A stretch of 64,000 nt of DNA from Massilia psychrophila (GCF_002760665.1 NZ_PDOB01000007.1:62001-126000), one strand, 5' to 3'. Shown: positions 37,355 through 50,156, numbered from the stretch's first letter. A program made the numbers and translations. The notes: a model not told the origin generated them from the sequence alone.

Positions 37355-38107
37355 ATGAAAACCGTCGCCCCCGGAACTGTTATTTTTCACCGCCACCGCG
37401 GCTACGGCGTGATCACCCACGTCAACCTGCTCACCGGCTGGATCAGCGCGCGCTTTGGCAGCGAAGCGCGCACCCTCGACCTTAACCTGTCGACCGACGA
37501 CGTCCAGCACGCCGACGGCGAGGCGATCCTGTTTCGCCGCGCGCCGCCCGACCGCATGCCGCACGCGCGCCTGATGGCGATGGTGCGCGCGCTGCACCAG
37601 GCCGGCTACGAAAAGCTGTATCTGTATTCCTGGCCGAAACCGTCCGGGCTGCACTGGCGCTGGCACCTGTTTACCGGAAAGCGCGACTGGATGCAGCGGC
37701 CGTGGCGCGAAGGCTGGTACGGCTCGGGCGCCGATTACAACGTCAACCCGGTCATGGGATGGGGCGATACTCCCGGCGCCACCACCGACGAACTGGTGAC
37801 GGCGCTGGCCAAATTTGATCCGCAAGGCCTGGCCCAGGCCCTCGGGCGCGACGAGGACCACACCGCGTGGTTCGAAACCGTCTGCGCGGCGCTGCTGCCT
37901 GGCTACATGTATAGCCTGGACATGGAACGCGCCACCGCCGATGGCTTGCGCGAGACGCCGCCGGTGCCGGTGATTGCGGTGCGCGCCAGCGTGCAGCCGT
38001 ATTCCGGGCCGCAACTGAGCTGGCCGCCGGGATGGGCCGGCCTGTGGACGCGCGCCCACGTGATGCCCGCGCCGAAAATCATTATTACCGGTGAGCCGGT
38101 CAGGTGA
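37355..38107 (+). CDS. Hypothetical protein with N-terminal CarD/Tudor-like beta segment
   Basis: A 250-residue soluble protein. The first 55 residues (GTVIFHRHRGYGVITHV, LLTGWISARFG) look like the small beta-barrel seen in CarD/TRCF-type domains, where a basic GxGxI turn is common. The rest is tryptophan-rich (HWRWHLFTGKRDWMQRPW) and not recognised. The start is ATG 37355; a TTG three bases upstream is in frame. It stands alone and is followed by a hairpin repeat. Confidence 0.75.
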   Translation: MKTVAPGTVIFHRHRGYGVITHVNLLTGWISARFGSEARTLDLNLSTDDVQHADGEAILFRRAPPDRMPHARLMAMVRALHQAGYEKLYLYSWPKPSGLHWRWHLFTGKRDWMQRPWREGWYGSGADYNVNPVMGWGDTPGATTDELVTALAKFDPQGLAQALGRDEDHTAWFETVCAALLPGYMYSLDMERATADGLRETPPVPVIAVRASVQPYSGPQLSWPPGWAGLWTRAHVMPAPKIIITGEPVR

Positions 38108-38114
38108 ATCTGCC

Positions 38115-38151
38115 TAGACCGTCGTCCCCGCTGCGCGACAACGACGGTCTA
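38115..38151. repeat. Extragenic hairpin (TAGACCGTCGT inverted repeat)
   Basis: TAGACCGTCGT and ACGACGGTCTA form an 11-base-pair stem around CCCCGCTGCGCGACA. It lies between convergent genes and shares the CGTCGTCC/GCGCGA motif with the 38-bp array at 24.5 kb and the hairpin at 41.4 kb. It may act as a bidirectional terminator. Confidence 0.75.
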
Positions 38152-38158
38152 CAGTAAA

Positions 38159-39148
38159 TTACTGCCCCAACGCCTCCGGATTTAAAATCCCGCTCGGCTT
38201 GCCTTCGGCAAAATTGACGATGTTGCGGAACGCCGCCTCGAAATACAGCTCGTAACTGTCGCGCTCGACGTAGCCCAGGTGCGGCGTCGCCAGCACCGTC
38301 GGCATGCGCAGCAGCGCCGCGCCGGGCGCCAGCGGTTCGCTGGTGAACACGTCGAGCGCCGCCCAGCCTGGATGCCCCTGCGCCAGCGCCGCCTCCAGCG
38401 CGCCTTCTTCCACCAGCTCGGCGCGGCTGGTGTTGACGAACAGCGCCGTCTGCTTCATCCGCGCGAGGTCGGCGGCGGTAACGATGCCGCGCGTTGCCTC
38501 GCTTAGCCGCAGGTGCAGCGTCAAGACATCGGCCCGCTCGAAGAAATCCTCGGTTGATGCCGCCGCCTGATAGCCGTCGGCGCTCGCCGCCGCCAGGCTC
38601 GCCGCGCTGCCCCACACCATCACGTGCATGCCGAACGCCTTGCCGTAGCCGGCGATGAGCTTGCCGATCTTGCCGTAGCCCCAAATCGCCAGGGTGCGGC
38701 CTTTGAGCACGCTGCCCAGGCCATTGAGGGCAGGATTGATCGACGCGCTCTGCCACAATCCATCTTTCAGGTTGCTTGCGTACGGCACGATCTTGCGGCT
38801 GGCCGCCATGATCAGTGCCCACGTCAGCTCGGCCGGCGCCACAGGCGAGCCGACGCCTTCGGCAATAGCGACGCCGCGTTCGGTCGCCGCGGCGACGTCG
38901 ATATGGCCGGCCACCTTGCCGGTCTGCGCAATGAGCCGCAAGTTCGGCAGCCGGGCCAGCAGGGCGCTTGAGATGGCGCTGCGCTCGCGGATCAGCACCA
39001 GCGCCTCGAACGGCGCCAGCCGGATCGCCAGTTGGCCGAGCCCGCGGGTCGAACTGTTGAACACCTTGACGTCATGCCCTGCCAGCAAGGCGAAGCAGTC
39101 GAGGGAGCGCACAGCATCCTGGTAATCGTCGAGGATAGCTATTTTCAT
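38159..39148 (-). CDS. D-isomer-specific 2-hydroxyacid dehydrogenase
   Basis: A 329-residue NAD(P)-dependent dehydrogenase. It has the nucleotide-binding glycine motif WGYGKIGKLIAGYG (about residue 150), the ADVLTLHLRLS and FVNTSRAELV signatures, and a C-terminal TPHLGYVERDSYELYF segment with the catalytic histidine. It probably interconverts a 2-oxo acid and a D-2-hydroxy acid, or acts in serine or C3 metabolism; the substrate cannot be read from sequence. Promoter-side sequence carries two copies of AGGTAAATAACAAAA, 21 bases apart. Confidence 0.92.
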   Translation of the reverse strand: MKIAILDDYQDAVRSLDCFALLAGHDVKVFNSSTRGLGQLAIRLAPFEALVLIRERSAISSALLARLPNLRLIAQTGKVAGHIDVAAATERGVAIAEGVGSPVAPAELTWALIMAASRKIVPYASNLKDGLWQSASINPALNGLGSVLKGRTLAIWGYGKIGKLIAGYGKAFGMHVMVWGSAASLAAASADGYQAAASTEDFFERADVLTLHLRLSEATRGIVTAADLARMKQTALFVNTSRAELVEEGALEAALAQGHPGWAALDVFTSEPLAPGAALLRMPTVLATPHLGYVERDSYELYFEAAFRNIVNFAEGKPSGILNPEALGQ

Positions 39149-39520
39149 TTTGATTGGCAGGTAAATAACAAAAGTTTGTAGGTAAATAACAAAATATGAA
39201 CGCGGGGAAATAGGTTACTACATTAGTCAACTATTATTACTACAAATTTGGCGCTTTGCCGTTTTAATCACGGTTTTGGAGGTGTACAATCGCCCCACAT
39301 TTTGGGAATCAAGCCTTGGATGCGACGCCTCTTACGCCTACCGTACGACGTGATTGCAAACGCGGCCAGCTTCCCGGCACCGGTTTTCCATTCGCCCGCG
39401 CACCCGCCGGGCAGGCGACACGACCGTCGAATCGCCGGCCATTGTTGTCCGGATGGCCAGGGGCGCAAGCCAGGCTGATGGCGGTCCCGACCACAATTCT
39501 TTATTGCATTGGAGGTAGAT
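39149..39520. other. Gene-free divergent region upstream of pckG
   Basis: About 370 bases between the dehydrogenase and pckG starts. It contains direct repeats AGGTAAATAACAAAA at 39159-39173 and 39180-39194, an AT-rich block to 39246, and a candidate -10 TACAAT at 39285-39290. That gives pckG a long leader of about 220 bases if used. GGAGGT at 39511 is the pckG ribosome-binding site. No gene supported. Confidence 0.45.
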
Positions 39521-41386
39521 ATGAACCAGCCCGTCATGCGCGGTGTTTCCGCACTGAACGCCCCAGCTTACATTAAACATCAGAAGCTCATTAATTGGGT
39601 GGCGGAAATCGCGGCGCTTGCCAAGCCCGACTGCGTCTATTGGTGCGACGGCTCGCAGGAAGAGTACGACCGGCTGTGCGCCGAGATGGTTGCCGCCGGC
39701 ACCATGAAACGGCTCGATCCCGCCAAGCGCCCGAATTCCTTCCTCGCCTGTTCCGACCCGACCGACGTGGCGCGTGTCGAAGACCGCACCTATATCTGTT
39801 CCGAAACGAAAGAGCAGGCCGGGCCGACCAACAACTGGATGGCCCCGGCCGAGATGCGCGAAACCTTGCTCGGCCTGTTCGACGGCTGCATGGCCGGGCG
39901 CACGATGTATGTCGTGCCGTTTTCGATGGGCCCGATCGGTTCGCCCATCGCCCACATCGGCGTCGAACTGTCCGACTCGCCTTACGTCGCCGTCAACATG
40001 CGCATCATGACGCGCATGGGCCGCGCCGTCTACGACGTGCTGGGTGGCGAGGGCGACTTCGTGCCGGCCGTGCACAGTGTCGGGGCGCCGCTGGGCGCCG
40101 GCCAGCAGAGCGTCCCCTGGCCTTGCAACGATACCAAATACATCGTCCACTTCCCCGACACGCGCGAGATCTGGTCATACGGCTCCGGCTATGGCGGCAA
40201 CGCGCTGCTCGGAAAAAAATGCTTCGCGCTGCGCATCGCCTCCCACATGGGCAACCAGGAAGCGCGGCAGGGCGGCTCCGGCTGGCTCGCCGAACACATG
40301 CTGATCCTCGGCGTCGAATCACCCGAAGGCAAGAAGCACTACGTCGCGGCAGCCTTCCCTTCGGCCTGCGGCAAGACCAATTTCGCCATGATGATCCCGC
40401 CGGCCAGTTTCAAGGGCTGGAAAGTAACCACCATCGGCGACGACATCGCCTGGATCAAGCCAGGCGCCGACGGCCGCCTGTATGCGATCAATCCGGAAGC
40501 CGGCTACTTCGGCGTCGCGCCCGGCACCAACGAGCAGACCAACTACAACTGCATGGCCTCGCTGCGCCAGAACACCATCTTCACCAACGTCGCGCTGACC
40601 GACGACGGCGATGTCTGGTGGGAAGGTTTGACCCGCGAGGCGCCGGCCCACCTGATCGACTGGCAAGGCAAGGATTGGACGGCGCAATCGGGCACCAAGG
40701 CGGCCCATCCGAACTCGCGCTTTACGGTGACGGCAACGCAAAATCCGGTGCTCGACCCAGCATGGGACGATCCGGCCGGCGTGCCGATTTCCGCCTTCAT
40801 TTTCGGCGGCCGCCGCTCCAGCACGGTGCCGTTGGTGACCGAAGCGCGCAACTGGGTCGAAGGCGTGTACATGGCCGCGACGATGGGTTCCGAAACCACC
40901 GCGGCGGCCGCCGCCAAGGTCGGCATCGTGCGGCGCGATCCGTTCGCCATGCTGCCCTTCATCGGCTACAACATGAGCGACTACTTCCGCCACTGGCTCG
41001 ACATCGGCGCCAAGGCAGGCGCCGACAATCCGGCCGCGCTGCCGAAAATTTACTGCGTCAACTGGTTCCGCACCGATGAAGAAGGAAAATTCGTCTGGCC
41101 GGGTTTCGGCGACAACGTGCGCGTACTGAAGTGGATGCTGGACCGCGTCGACGGCAAAGCGGGCGGGGTCGACAACCTGTTTGGCATCACGCCGGCATTC
41201 GGCGACCTGAACCTGGAGGGGCTCGATTTCACGCGCCAGCAGTTCGAGACCATCACGTCGATCGACCGCGACGCCTGGAAAGACGAAGTCAAACTGCACG
41301 ACGAGCTGTTCGACAAGCTGGCGTATCACTTGCCGCAGGAATTGGTCGATATCAGGCAGGCGCTGGAGGCAAGGCTGGCGAGCTAG
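39521..41386 (+). CDS. pckG: Phosphoenolpyruvate carboxykinase (GTP)
   Basis: A 621-residue GTP-dependent PEPCK that makes phosphoenolpyruvate from oxaloacetate for gluconeogenesis. The GTP/P-loop kinase motif [16 protein letters not shown] carries the reactive cysteine of GTP-type enzymes. [13 protein letters not shown] and [13 protein letters not shown] supply metal and substrate ligands, and [12 protein letters not shown] is also typical. A strong GGAGGT precedes the ATG at a good distance. A TTG at 39509 is not needed. Confidence 0.97.
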   Translation: MNQPVMRGVSALNAPAYIKHQKLINWVAEIAALAKPDCVYWCDGSQEEYDRLCAEMVAAGTMKRLDPAKRPNSFLACSDPTDVARVEDRTYICSETKEQAGPTNNWMAPAEMRETLLGLFDGCMAGRTMYVVPFSMGPIGSPIAHIGVELSDSPYVAVNMRIMTRMGRAVYDVLGGEGDFVPAVHSVGAPLGAGQQSVPWPCNDTKYIVHFPDTREIWSYGSGYGGNALLGKKCFALRIASHMGNQEARQGGSGWLAEHMLILGVESPEGKKHYVAAAFPSACGKTNFAMMIPPASFKGWKVTTIGDDIAWIKPGADGRLYAINPEAGYFGVAPGTNEQTNYNCMASLRQNTIFTNVALTDDGDVWWEGLTREAPAHLIDWQGKDWTAQSGTKAAHPNSRFTVTATQNPVLDPAWDDPAGVPISAFIFGGRRSSTVPLVTEARNWVEGVYMAATMGSETTAAAAAKVGIVRRDPFAMLPFIGYNMSDYFRHWLDIGAKAGADNPAALPKIYCVNWFRTDEEGKFVWPGFGDNVRVLKWMLDRVDGKAGGVDNLFGITPAFGDLNLEGLDFTRQQFETITSIDRDAWKDEVKLHDELFDKLAYHLPQELVDIRQALEARLAS

Positions 41387-41394
41387 AAAATTGC

Positions 41395-41437
41395 CGTCGT
41401 CCTGGCAAACGCGGTCCCCGCTTTCGCCAGGACGACG
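41395..41437. repeat. Extragenic hairpin between pckG and uvrA
   Basis: CGTCGTCCTGGC and GCCAGGACGACG form a 12-base-pair stem around a loop containing a second small stem (GCGGTCCCCGCTTTCG). It sits between convergent genes and belongs with the CGTCGTCC hairpins at 24.5 and 38.1 kb. Likely bidirectional transcription end. Confidence 0.75.
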
Positions 41438-41480
41438 TTTATATTGCGCCAGCCTGAAGGCAACGTGCTCGCGCTTCTCC

Positions 41481-44342
<2,862 letters not shown>

Positions 44343-44736
44343 GAATCTAAATGGCTTTCAAATGGTTTGCGAGGCCGGCGCACGTGACTGCAAGCGTTGA
44401 GCGGGCCAAAAATTGGGATAGCCTTCTACTATAGCTGGTTTTATTTTTCGTCGTAATTCACGGCAAAGTCAAACACAGCTATTTCGCCCGGCAGGGCAGG
44501 CACCAGGGTGGGCTGGCAGGTTAGCAGGGTACGGGCTTGTGACTCCACGCTTAGTTGGGTTGGATCAACGGCGTTGCAATGACAAATGCGTCAGGAGTTC
44601 AAAATAAAATTGGGCGGGCGAAGGTAGCAAACGTGGTCAAGTGCAGCGATAATAGCGTGTGTTCAAACGCACACCGATATCCCTGGCGCTTAGTCAAGTG
44701 CAGAGCCAGGGTCCAATAAATTCAGAGGAGCATCAC
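44343..44736. other. Divergent uvrA-ssb intergenic region
   Basis: About 390 bases without a supported gene. It contains AT-rich promoter-like stretches (44425-44460 and 44600-44612). The start-proximal part carries GAGGAG at 44725, the ssb ribosome-binding site. No LexA box of the E. coli uvrA-ssb type is visible. Confidence 0.45.
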
Positions 44737-45237
44737 ATGGCATCTGTTAACAAGGTCATTATTGTCGGCAACCTGGGCCGCGACCCGGAAATCCGCTACA
44801 TGCCAAGCGGCGACGCGATCGCCAACATCGCCGTCGCCACATCGTACAAGTCGAAAGATAAAAACACCGGCGAGCAGAAAGAGCTGACCGAGTGGCACCG
44901 CATTTCCTTCTTTGGCCGCCTGGCCGAGATCGTCGGCCAGTACCTGAAAAAAGGGTCGTCCGTCTACGTCGAAGGCCGGCTGCAAACCCGTAAATACACC
45001 GACAAGGACGGCGTCGAGAAGTACGCGACCGAAATCGTTGCCGAGAACATGCAGATGCTGGGCGGACGCCAGGGCATGGGCGACGCCGGCGGCGACGATG
45101 GCGGCGGCTACGAAAACAGCGCCCCGAGCCGTCCACAGCAGCAAGCGCCACGCCAGGCTCCGCCTGCGCCGGCCGCCCGTCCGCAGCCGAAGCCGGCGCC
45201 GAATTTCTCGGACATGGATGACGACATCCCGTTCTGA
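44737..45237 (+). CDS. ssb: Single-stranded DNA-binding protein
   Basis: A 166-residue SSB: the OB-fold domain (residues about 1-110, starting [17 protein letters not shown], with [13 protein letters not shown]) is followed by a flexible Q/P/A-rich linker and the conserved acidic tip MDDDIPF that binds partner proteins. Start ATG 44737 with GAGGAG upstream; the open frame extends upstream but not credibly. A strong terminator follows. Confidence 0.97.
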   Translation: MASVNKVIIVGNLGRDPEIRYMPSGDAIANIAVATSYKSKDKNTGEQKELTEWHRISFFGRLAEIVGQYLKKGSSVYVEGRLQTRKYTDKDGVEKYATEIVAENMQMLGGRQGMGDAGGDDGGGYENSAPSRPQQQAPRQAPPAPAARPQPKPAPNFSDMDDDIPF

Positions 45238-45272
45238 CGAGCACTTTCAAGATCGTGTCAATAACCCCAACT

Positions 45273-45312
45273 AAAACCCCGGTTCGCCCTATGGCAACCG
45301 GGGTTTTTTTCT
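45273..45312 (+). terminator. Rho-independent terminator of ssb
   Basis: AAAACCCCGGTT and AACCGGGGTTTT form a 12-base-pair stem around an 11-base loop, followed by a run of T. Confidence 0.88.
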
Positions 45313-45398
45313 TGTCGGCAGTAACCTGCATGGCAAAACTGTTGGCCTGCGCGGTCATCGCCGCGCTGAAATCGCGGTGCCCGGCAGCCGCCGGGTTT

Positions 45399-45698
45399 TT
45401 AAAACCCCGTCAGCGCCACTTCCGTGTGCGTCACATTCGGCGGTCGCGCAAAGAAGCCGCCGGCCAGGCGGCGCCATTCCTGAAAATCGGCGCTTTGGCG
45501 GAAATGCACTTCATGGTCTTCCAGCGTGTTCCATGCAACGACCAACAGGTAGTTGTCGGGTTGTTCGATGCGCTTTTCGATGCGCATCGCGGTGCAGCCG
45601 CGGGCGCGCTGGAACAGGGGGGCAGCCTGCGCCACCGCGGCGAGAAAGGCGGCGTCGGTGCCTGGTTTGATCTGGATGTCGGCTAATTCTGTGATCAT
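45399..45698 (-). CDS. Antibiotic biosynthesis monooxygenase (ABM) domain protein
   Basis: A 99-residue dimeric ferredoxin-like fold protein. It starts MITELADIQIKPG, with GCTAMRIEKRIEQPDNY, LLVVAWNTLEDH and the FQEWRRLAG segment typical of ABM/quinol monooxygenase-like proteins. The real substrate is unknown. The upstream-extended frame to 45842 is not convincing because the domain starts at this ATG. Confidence 0.88.
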   Translation of the reverse strand: MITELADIQIKPGTDAAFLAAVAQAAPLFQRARGCTAMRIEKRIEQPDNYLLVVAWNTLEDHEVHFRQSADFQEWRRLAGGFFARPPNVTHTEVALTGF

Positions 45699-45883
45699 GG
45701 TCGCTCCTGGGGCTGTGTGTGAATCGATGGGCGTGTAGCTTATCACTAGTGCCACGCCCTTGGGCCGCGCGCTTGCAAGAGTTGGCAAAGCATCTTTGCT
45801 TGCACACTTCGCTCTAATTAGATGAAAAAAAAGATTACGCAACTGGTAGACTGACCGGCTCTAATTTGCCTGGATGAATTATT

Positions 45884-47962
45884 GTGAGCGAAAACTGCGT
45901 TAGTCACACGTGGACTGAAGAAGAACGCCTCGCCGCGCTGAAAAAATACGCGATCCTCGACACCTCGCCCGAGCAGGCGTTCGACGATATCGTCCGGCTT
46001 GCCGCGCAATTGCTCGACGCGCCGATCGCCGTGGTTAATCTGATCGATGCCGATCGCCAGTGGTTCAAGGCCGAAATCGGGCTCGGCGTGCGCGAAATGC
46101 CGCTTGGCGACTCGTTCTGCAAATTTGCGCTGCTCGAAACCGATCGCCTGGTAGTGACGGATACGCATGACGATCCTCGTTTCGCCGGCAATCCGCTGGC
46201 CTTTGGCCCGCCCGGCTTGCGCTTCTACGCCGGCGAAGTGCTCAAGACAGCCGACGGCCTGCCGCTGGGCACGCTGTGCATTATCGATACCAAGCCGCGC
46301 CCGCAAGGGCTGACGGCGCTGCAGGCGTTCGCCCTGCAAACCCTGGCGCGCCAGGTATGGAACCAGCTCGAACTGCGCAAGATCGTGCACGACCAGGAAG
46401 CGCTGCTGGCGCAACAGCGGCGCATGCAGGCAGAGCTCAAACTGGCGCACGACCGCTTCGAAAACATCGTCAGCCAGGCCGCGACCGGCGTGGTGCAGAT
46501 CGACGCCGAGGGCCGGCTTACCCTCGTCAATCGAAAATTTTGCGACATGCTCGGCTATGACAAGGCCGATCTGCTCGGACTCGATCTGCTCGCGATTACC
46601 GCGTCAGCTTCGGTCGAGACGACAATCGACGCGCTACGACAGGCTATCGCCGAGAACGAGGGAGCGATTGTGCAGAAGCAGTACCGCAAGAAGGATGGTT
46701 CCCTGCTGTGGGCCACCAGCAGCCTCAGCGTGATGCGTGGCCCAGATGGCGAGTATCAGGGAAGCGTTGCGATGGTCGTCGACATCACGCAAAGCCGCCT
46801 GGCCGAACAGAGCCTGCGACAGTTGGCCGCCGACCTGGCCGAGGCAGACCAGCGCAAGTCGGAGTTTTTGGCGACGCTGGCGCATGAGTTGCGCAATCCG
46901 CTGGCGCCGATCAGCAGCGGGCTGAGCCTGCTTAGGCTCGGCGGCGACAATGCCGCATCGGTGGCGAAGGTCCGCGCAATGATGGAGCGCCAGGTCGCAC
47001 AGATGGTGCGCTTGATCGACGACCTGCTGGACGTGGCTCGTATCAGCGTCGGCAAGATACACCTCAAAAAATCACTCGTCGAACTGAACACCATTATCGC
47101 CAGCGCCGTCGAAACGAGCCAGCCCTTCATCGAACAAGGTGGCCACAAGCTGAAGCTGGCGCTGGCGAATGGGGAGATCATCCTCGACGCCGATGCCACC
47201 CGGATCGCGCAGGTCATTTCAAATTTGTTGAACAATGCGGCCAAATACACACCGCCGGGCGGGCACATCGATCTCGCGGTGCGCCGCGCTGGCGCCAATG
47301 TGCTGATCTCGGTCGATGACGATGGCCTTGGCGTCCCTGCCGAATCGCTGTCGAGCATCTTCGACATGTTCAGCCAGGTGCGCCACAACCTGGGTCGCGC
47401 CCAGGGTGGCCTGGGCGTGGGTTTGTCGCTCGTCAGGCGGCTTGTCGAGATGCATGGCGGCACGGTCAGCGCCGCCAGCAACGGTAGCGGCCAGGGCAGC
47501 AGTTTCACCGTTTGCTTGCCGCTGGCGCACTGCCCCGCCGTCACACCGCCGCTGCTGCCGGTCGACGCTGCCGATGCCGCGCCCGGCCGGCAATTACGCC
47601 TGCTGGTGGCCGATGACAACGTCGATGCGGCCGAGATGCTCGCAGCGATGCTTGCGCTGCAAGGGCATGTGACGTGCACCGCCCATACCGGCCGCGACGC
47701 GCTCGCCATCGCGCGCGAATTCGGGCCGGACGCAGCCTTCCTCGACATCGGCATGCCCGACATGAACGGCTACGAGACCGCGGCGGCGCTGCGCACCATC
47801 ACCGGGCTGGAAACCATCATGCTGGTGGCGCTGACCGGCTGGGGCGACGAGCGCGACCGGGCGCGGGCGAAAGCGGCCGGCTTCGATCACCATTTGACCA
47901 AGCCGGCCGACCTTGACGCCATCGAACAGCTGCTGCACTCGCTTGCGCCGGCGGCGAGCTGA
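45884..47962 (+). CDS. Hybrid sensor histidine kinase (GAF-PAS-HisKA-HATPase-REC)
   Basis: A 692-residue soluble sensor kinase. Residues about 25-165 form a GAF domain (FDDIVRLAAQLLDAPIAVV). About 195-310 is a PAS domain with its C-terminal region. The phosphoacceptor is in LATLAHELRNPLAPI. The ATP-binding domain has NLLNNAAKYTPPGG and DDGLGVP. The C-terminal receiver has the acceptor aspartate in AAFLDIGMPDMNG and the lysine in HLTKPAD. No transmembrane segments, so it probably senses a cytosolic signal. Start is GTG 45884. No cognate output regulator lies next to it. Confidence 0.94.
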   Translation: MSENCVSHTWTEEERLAALKKYAILDTSPEQAFDDIVRLAAQLLDAPIAVVNLIDADRQWFKAEIGLGVREMPLGDSFCKFALLETDRLVVTDTHDDPRFAGNPLAFGPPGLRFYAGEVLKTADGLPLGTLCIIDTKPRPQGLTALQAFALQTLARQVWNQLELRKIVHDQEALLAQQRRMQAELKLAHDRFENIVSQAATGVVQIDAEGRLTLVNRKFCDMLGYDKADLLGLDLLAITASASVETTIDALRQAIAENEGAIVQKQYRKKDGSLLWATSSLSVMRGPDGEYQGSVAMVVDITQSRLAEQSLRQLAADLAEADQRKSEFLATLAHELRNPLAPISSGLSLLRLGGDNAASVAKVRAMMERQVAQMVRLIDDLLDVARISVGKIHLKKSLVELNTIIASAVETSQPFIEQGGHKLKLALANGEIILDADATRIAQVISNLLNNAAKYTPPGGHIDLAVRRAGANVLISVDDDGLGVPAESLSSIFDMFSQVRHNLGRAQGGLGVGLSLVRRLVEMHGGTVSAASNGSGQGSSFTVCLPLAHCPAVTPPLLPVDAADAAPGRQLRLLVADDNVDAAEMLAAMLALQGHVTCTAHTGRDALAIAREFGPDAAFLDIGMPDMNGYETAAALRTITGLETIMLVALTGWGDERDRARAKAAGFDHHLTKPADLDAIEQLLHSLAPAAS

Positions 47963-48285
47963 CGCCTGTCAGCCGAAGGGTCCAAGCTGCTTGTGCGCGG
48001 TGCCGCGCTATGCAGTTCGGCCTGGGTTTGCGCTTCCTGGGGCGGCGCCTTGCCCTTAAACTGTTCCCGGTGGTCGAGGATCGGCCCGATTTTGCTGCGT
48101 AAAAAGTCCGATAGTGGCATGGCGGTGCCGCCAAAACCTGTTTAGAGCGCAGCACCATGGCGCGTGTTCCGACAGGCTCGGGCACCGGGAAATCAGGCTT
48201 GACGCTACTGGCGGCGGGGAAAAACGGTATGATCGCCAAACTCTACCTCGACCCACACCTGTTTCGCTTTTTCCCCCCTGCCTCC
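47963..48285. other. Region between the kinase and nudC; possible degraded minus-strand gene
   Basis: About 320 bases. On the minus strand an ATG at 48120 opens a 77-codon frame (MPLSDFLRSKIGPILDHREQ) that runs 75 bases into the end of the kinase gene. Its first 35 residues look protein-like, resembling the N-terminus of some sensor proteins, but the remainder is simply antisense to the kinase. I read it as a possible relic, not a working gene. Otherwise nothing is seen. Confidence 0.35.
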
Positions 48286-49104
48286 ATGCTACAAACGCCT
48301 GCTTCCTTCGCGCCGTTGATGGCGCCGCAAAACCATGCCGAGCCGCTCACGTTTCTGTTTCACCAAGGAAAACTGCTGGTGCGCGAAGACGACCTGTCGC
48401 TGCCGGATGCGGCTGCCGTCGCCCGCCTGCGCCTGGCGCCGCACCAGCTTCATCCGGTCGGCTTGCTGGGTGCTCGCTACTGCCAGGCCGGCTGGGTCGC
48501 GAGCGACGATGTACCGGCTGCCGGCTTCGGCTGGCGCGGGTTACGCTCGATGTTCGGGGCGATGGACGAGGACCTGCTGGCGCTGGCGGGACGGGCCTTC
48601 CAGATCGCCGAATGGGCGCGCACCCACCGCTACTGCGGCGCCTGCGGCAGTACCATGGTCCTTGCCACCGGCGAGCGCTGCTTCAAGTGCGTGCGCTGCA
48701 GCCACCTGGCCTATCCGCGCATCTCGCCGGCCATGATGGTGTTGATCCGCAAGGGCGACTCGGTACTGCTGGCGCTGCATACCGCCTCGCCCACCAAGCG
48801 CTTCACGGCGCTGGCCGGCTTTCTCGAAGCGGGCGAATCGGTGGAAGAGGCGGTGCACCGCGAAGTGTTCGAGGAAGTCGGCCTGCGGGTCCACAATTTG
48901 CAGTATTTTTCCAGCCAGTCGTGGCCTTTCCCGCATTCGCTGATGCTGGCCTTCACCGCCGACTACCAGAGCGGCGACATCCGGGTCGACCAGACCGAAA
49001 TTGCCGAGGCCCGCTGGTTCGGTCCCGGCGACGACTGGCCGGAACGGATCGCCCATGTGTCGGTTTCGAGCCTGCTTATCGACGCCCATCGGCCGCCGGC
49101 GTAG
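48286..49104 (+). CDS. nudC: NAD+ diphosphatase / RNA-decapping Nudix hydrolase
   Basis: A 272-residue NudC: an N-terminal domain, a four-cysteine zinc ribbon (YCGACGS then CFKCVRC), and a Nudix box GFLEAGESVEEAVHREVFEE that fits GX5EX7REUXEEXGU. It is followed by the SQSWPFPHSLMLAF signature typical of NADH pyrophosphatases. It cleaves NAD(H) and removes NAD caps from RNA. Start ATG 48286; the open frame extends upstream without homology-like sequence. Its end overlaps the convergent membrane gene by 29 bases. Confidence 0.95.
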   Translation: MLQTPASFAPLMAPQNHAEPLTFLFHQGKLLVREDDLSLPDAAAVARLRLAPHQLHPVGLLGARYCQAGWVASDDVPAAGFGWRGLRSMFGAMDEDLLALAGRAFQIAEWARTHRYCGACGSTMVLATGERCFKCVRCSHLAYPRISPAMMVLIRKGDSVLLALHTASPTKRFTALAGFLEAGESVEEAVHREVFEEVGLRVHNLQYFSSQSWPFPHSLMLAFTADYQSGDIRVDQTEIAEARWFGPGDDWPERIAHVSVSSLLIDAHRPPA

Positions 49105-49966
49105 TAGTGGAAGCGCTGACCTTGAGCGTCATCGGCGGCGATTTTTCGTCCGGCTTGTTGCCGGTGCCGCGCAGCTGCATCGTGCGCTGCAGCATGTCGA
49201 ACCAGAACGGCGCGCCGAACAGCGCGGTCGAGGCAGTGATGAGCCAGCCGGCCACCTGCAGCAAAAAGGCCTGGTCGAACACCGGGGGGAATTTGGACCA
49301 GCCGATCGGCAACGTGAACAACAGCGCGAGGGTGCGCTGGTCGATGCTCGACGGCGCCGCGGAAATCTGCGCAGCCACCGCCGGGTAGTGCCACAGCGAA
49401 CGGAACAAATGAATGCTGTCGATGTTGAACACGATCGCGAACAGCAGCGACAGCAGCAGGCTGACCAGCAGCGAACGGCGCTTGTATGAGCCCGACACGC
49501 GCTCCATCGCACTGTTGAACCAGCCGGCCACCCCATCCTGGAACGCTGCCAGATTGCCGCCGGTGCGCTGGTAGATGCCCGCCAGCGCCGCGCGCACCTG
49601 CGGATCGCCGATGGCGTCGATGTCGCGCCCGAGCTGGGCGTAATTGCCCGGCACGCTCTGGATGGCGTCGACCAGCGCGATGGCGAAGTGCATCGGCTCG
49701 ACGTAGGACGGTTTCGACTTCAGCGAACCCTGGTTGGCGGCCTGGCCGTCATCGTGCGGATTGACCAGCGCATGCGAATACAGGTCGCGCGCCAACCCGG
49801 TGAACTCCGGATCGTTGAGCATGCTTTTGATACCGTCGAGCAGCGTGTGGGCGCGCAGCCGCAGCGCCGACGCCAGCGCCTCCTGCACCGAACTGACAGT
49901 CAGCGCCAGCGTGGCGTAGCAAAAGGTGAGGCCGACCGCAACTTCCAGGACAGTGCTGCCTAACAT
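49076..49966 (-). CDS. Hypothetical membrane protein
   Basis: A 296-residue protein with an N-terminal hydrophobic segment (VLEVAVGLTFCYATLALTV) and two or three central/C-terminal membrane segments (SLLVSLLLSLLFAIVF, AFLLQVAGWLITASTALFG). A soluble middle part of about 100 residues lies between. No family motif recognised. The C-terminus overlaps nudC on the other strand. It diverges from folE. Confidence 0.8.
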   Translation of the reverse strand: MLGSTVLEVAVGLTFCYATLALTVSSVQEALASALRLRAHTLLDGIKSMLNDPEFTGLARDLYSHALVNPHDDGQAANQGSLKSKPSYVEPMHFAIALVDAIQSVPGNYAQLGRDIDAIGDPQVRAALAGIYQRTGGNLAAFQDGVAGWFNSAMERVSGSYKRRSLLVSLLLSLLFAIVFNIDSIHLFRSLWHYPAVAAQISAAPSSIDQRTLALLFTLPIGWSKFPPVFDQAFLLQVAGWLITASTALFGAPFWFDMLQRTMQLRGTGNKPDEKSPPMTLKVSASTTTPAADGRR

Positions 49967-50083
49967 GACGTTCTCCCATTGGCATTGACACCATCAACGC
50001 TAGCGCAGGCCTGCTGTGGACGAGTTCGGTTTGCGCAAACTGCAGCGCTGGCGCCGGCCGGCCAGGCGCGCACAACTTGCCGC

Positions 50084-50122
50084 GGGTTCTCGCAGGTTCT
50101 CGCAGTTTCTTGTAGTTTCTAT
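50084..50122. repeat. Short degenerate direct repeats upstream of folE
   Basis: Four quasi-repeats (GGTTCTCGCA twice, then GTTTCTTGTA and GTTTCTATA) at about ten-base spacing precede the folE promoter-like region (TATACTGTCC, CGTATATATGAGG). They could be a regulator binding array on one face of the helix or simple slippage; unresolved. Confidence 0.45.
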
Positions 50123-50156
50123 ATACTGTCCGCATTCGTATATATGAGGTAGCCCC

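Noticed and set aside
44343-44736. LexA box shared by uvrA and ssb as in E. coli
   Set aside because: No CTG-N10-CAG with a fitting palindrome is present between the two starts.
47887-48120. 77-codon minus-strand frame after the kinase gene
   Set aside because: The first 35 residues look protein-like, but it overlaps the kinase end in antisense and has no family match I trust; noted only as a possible relic.
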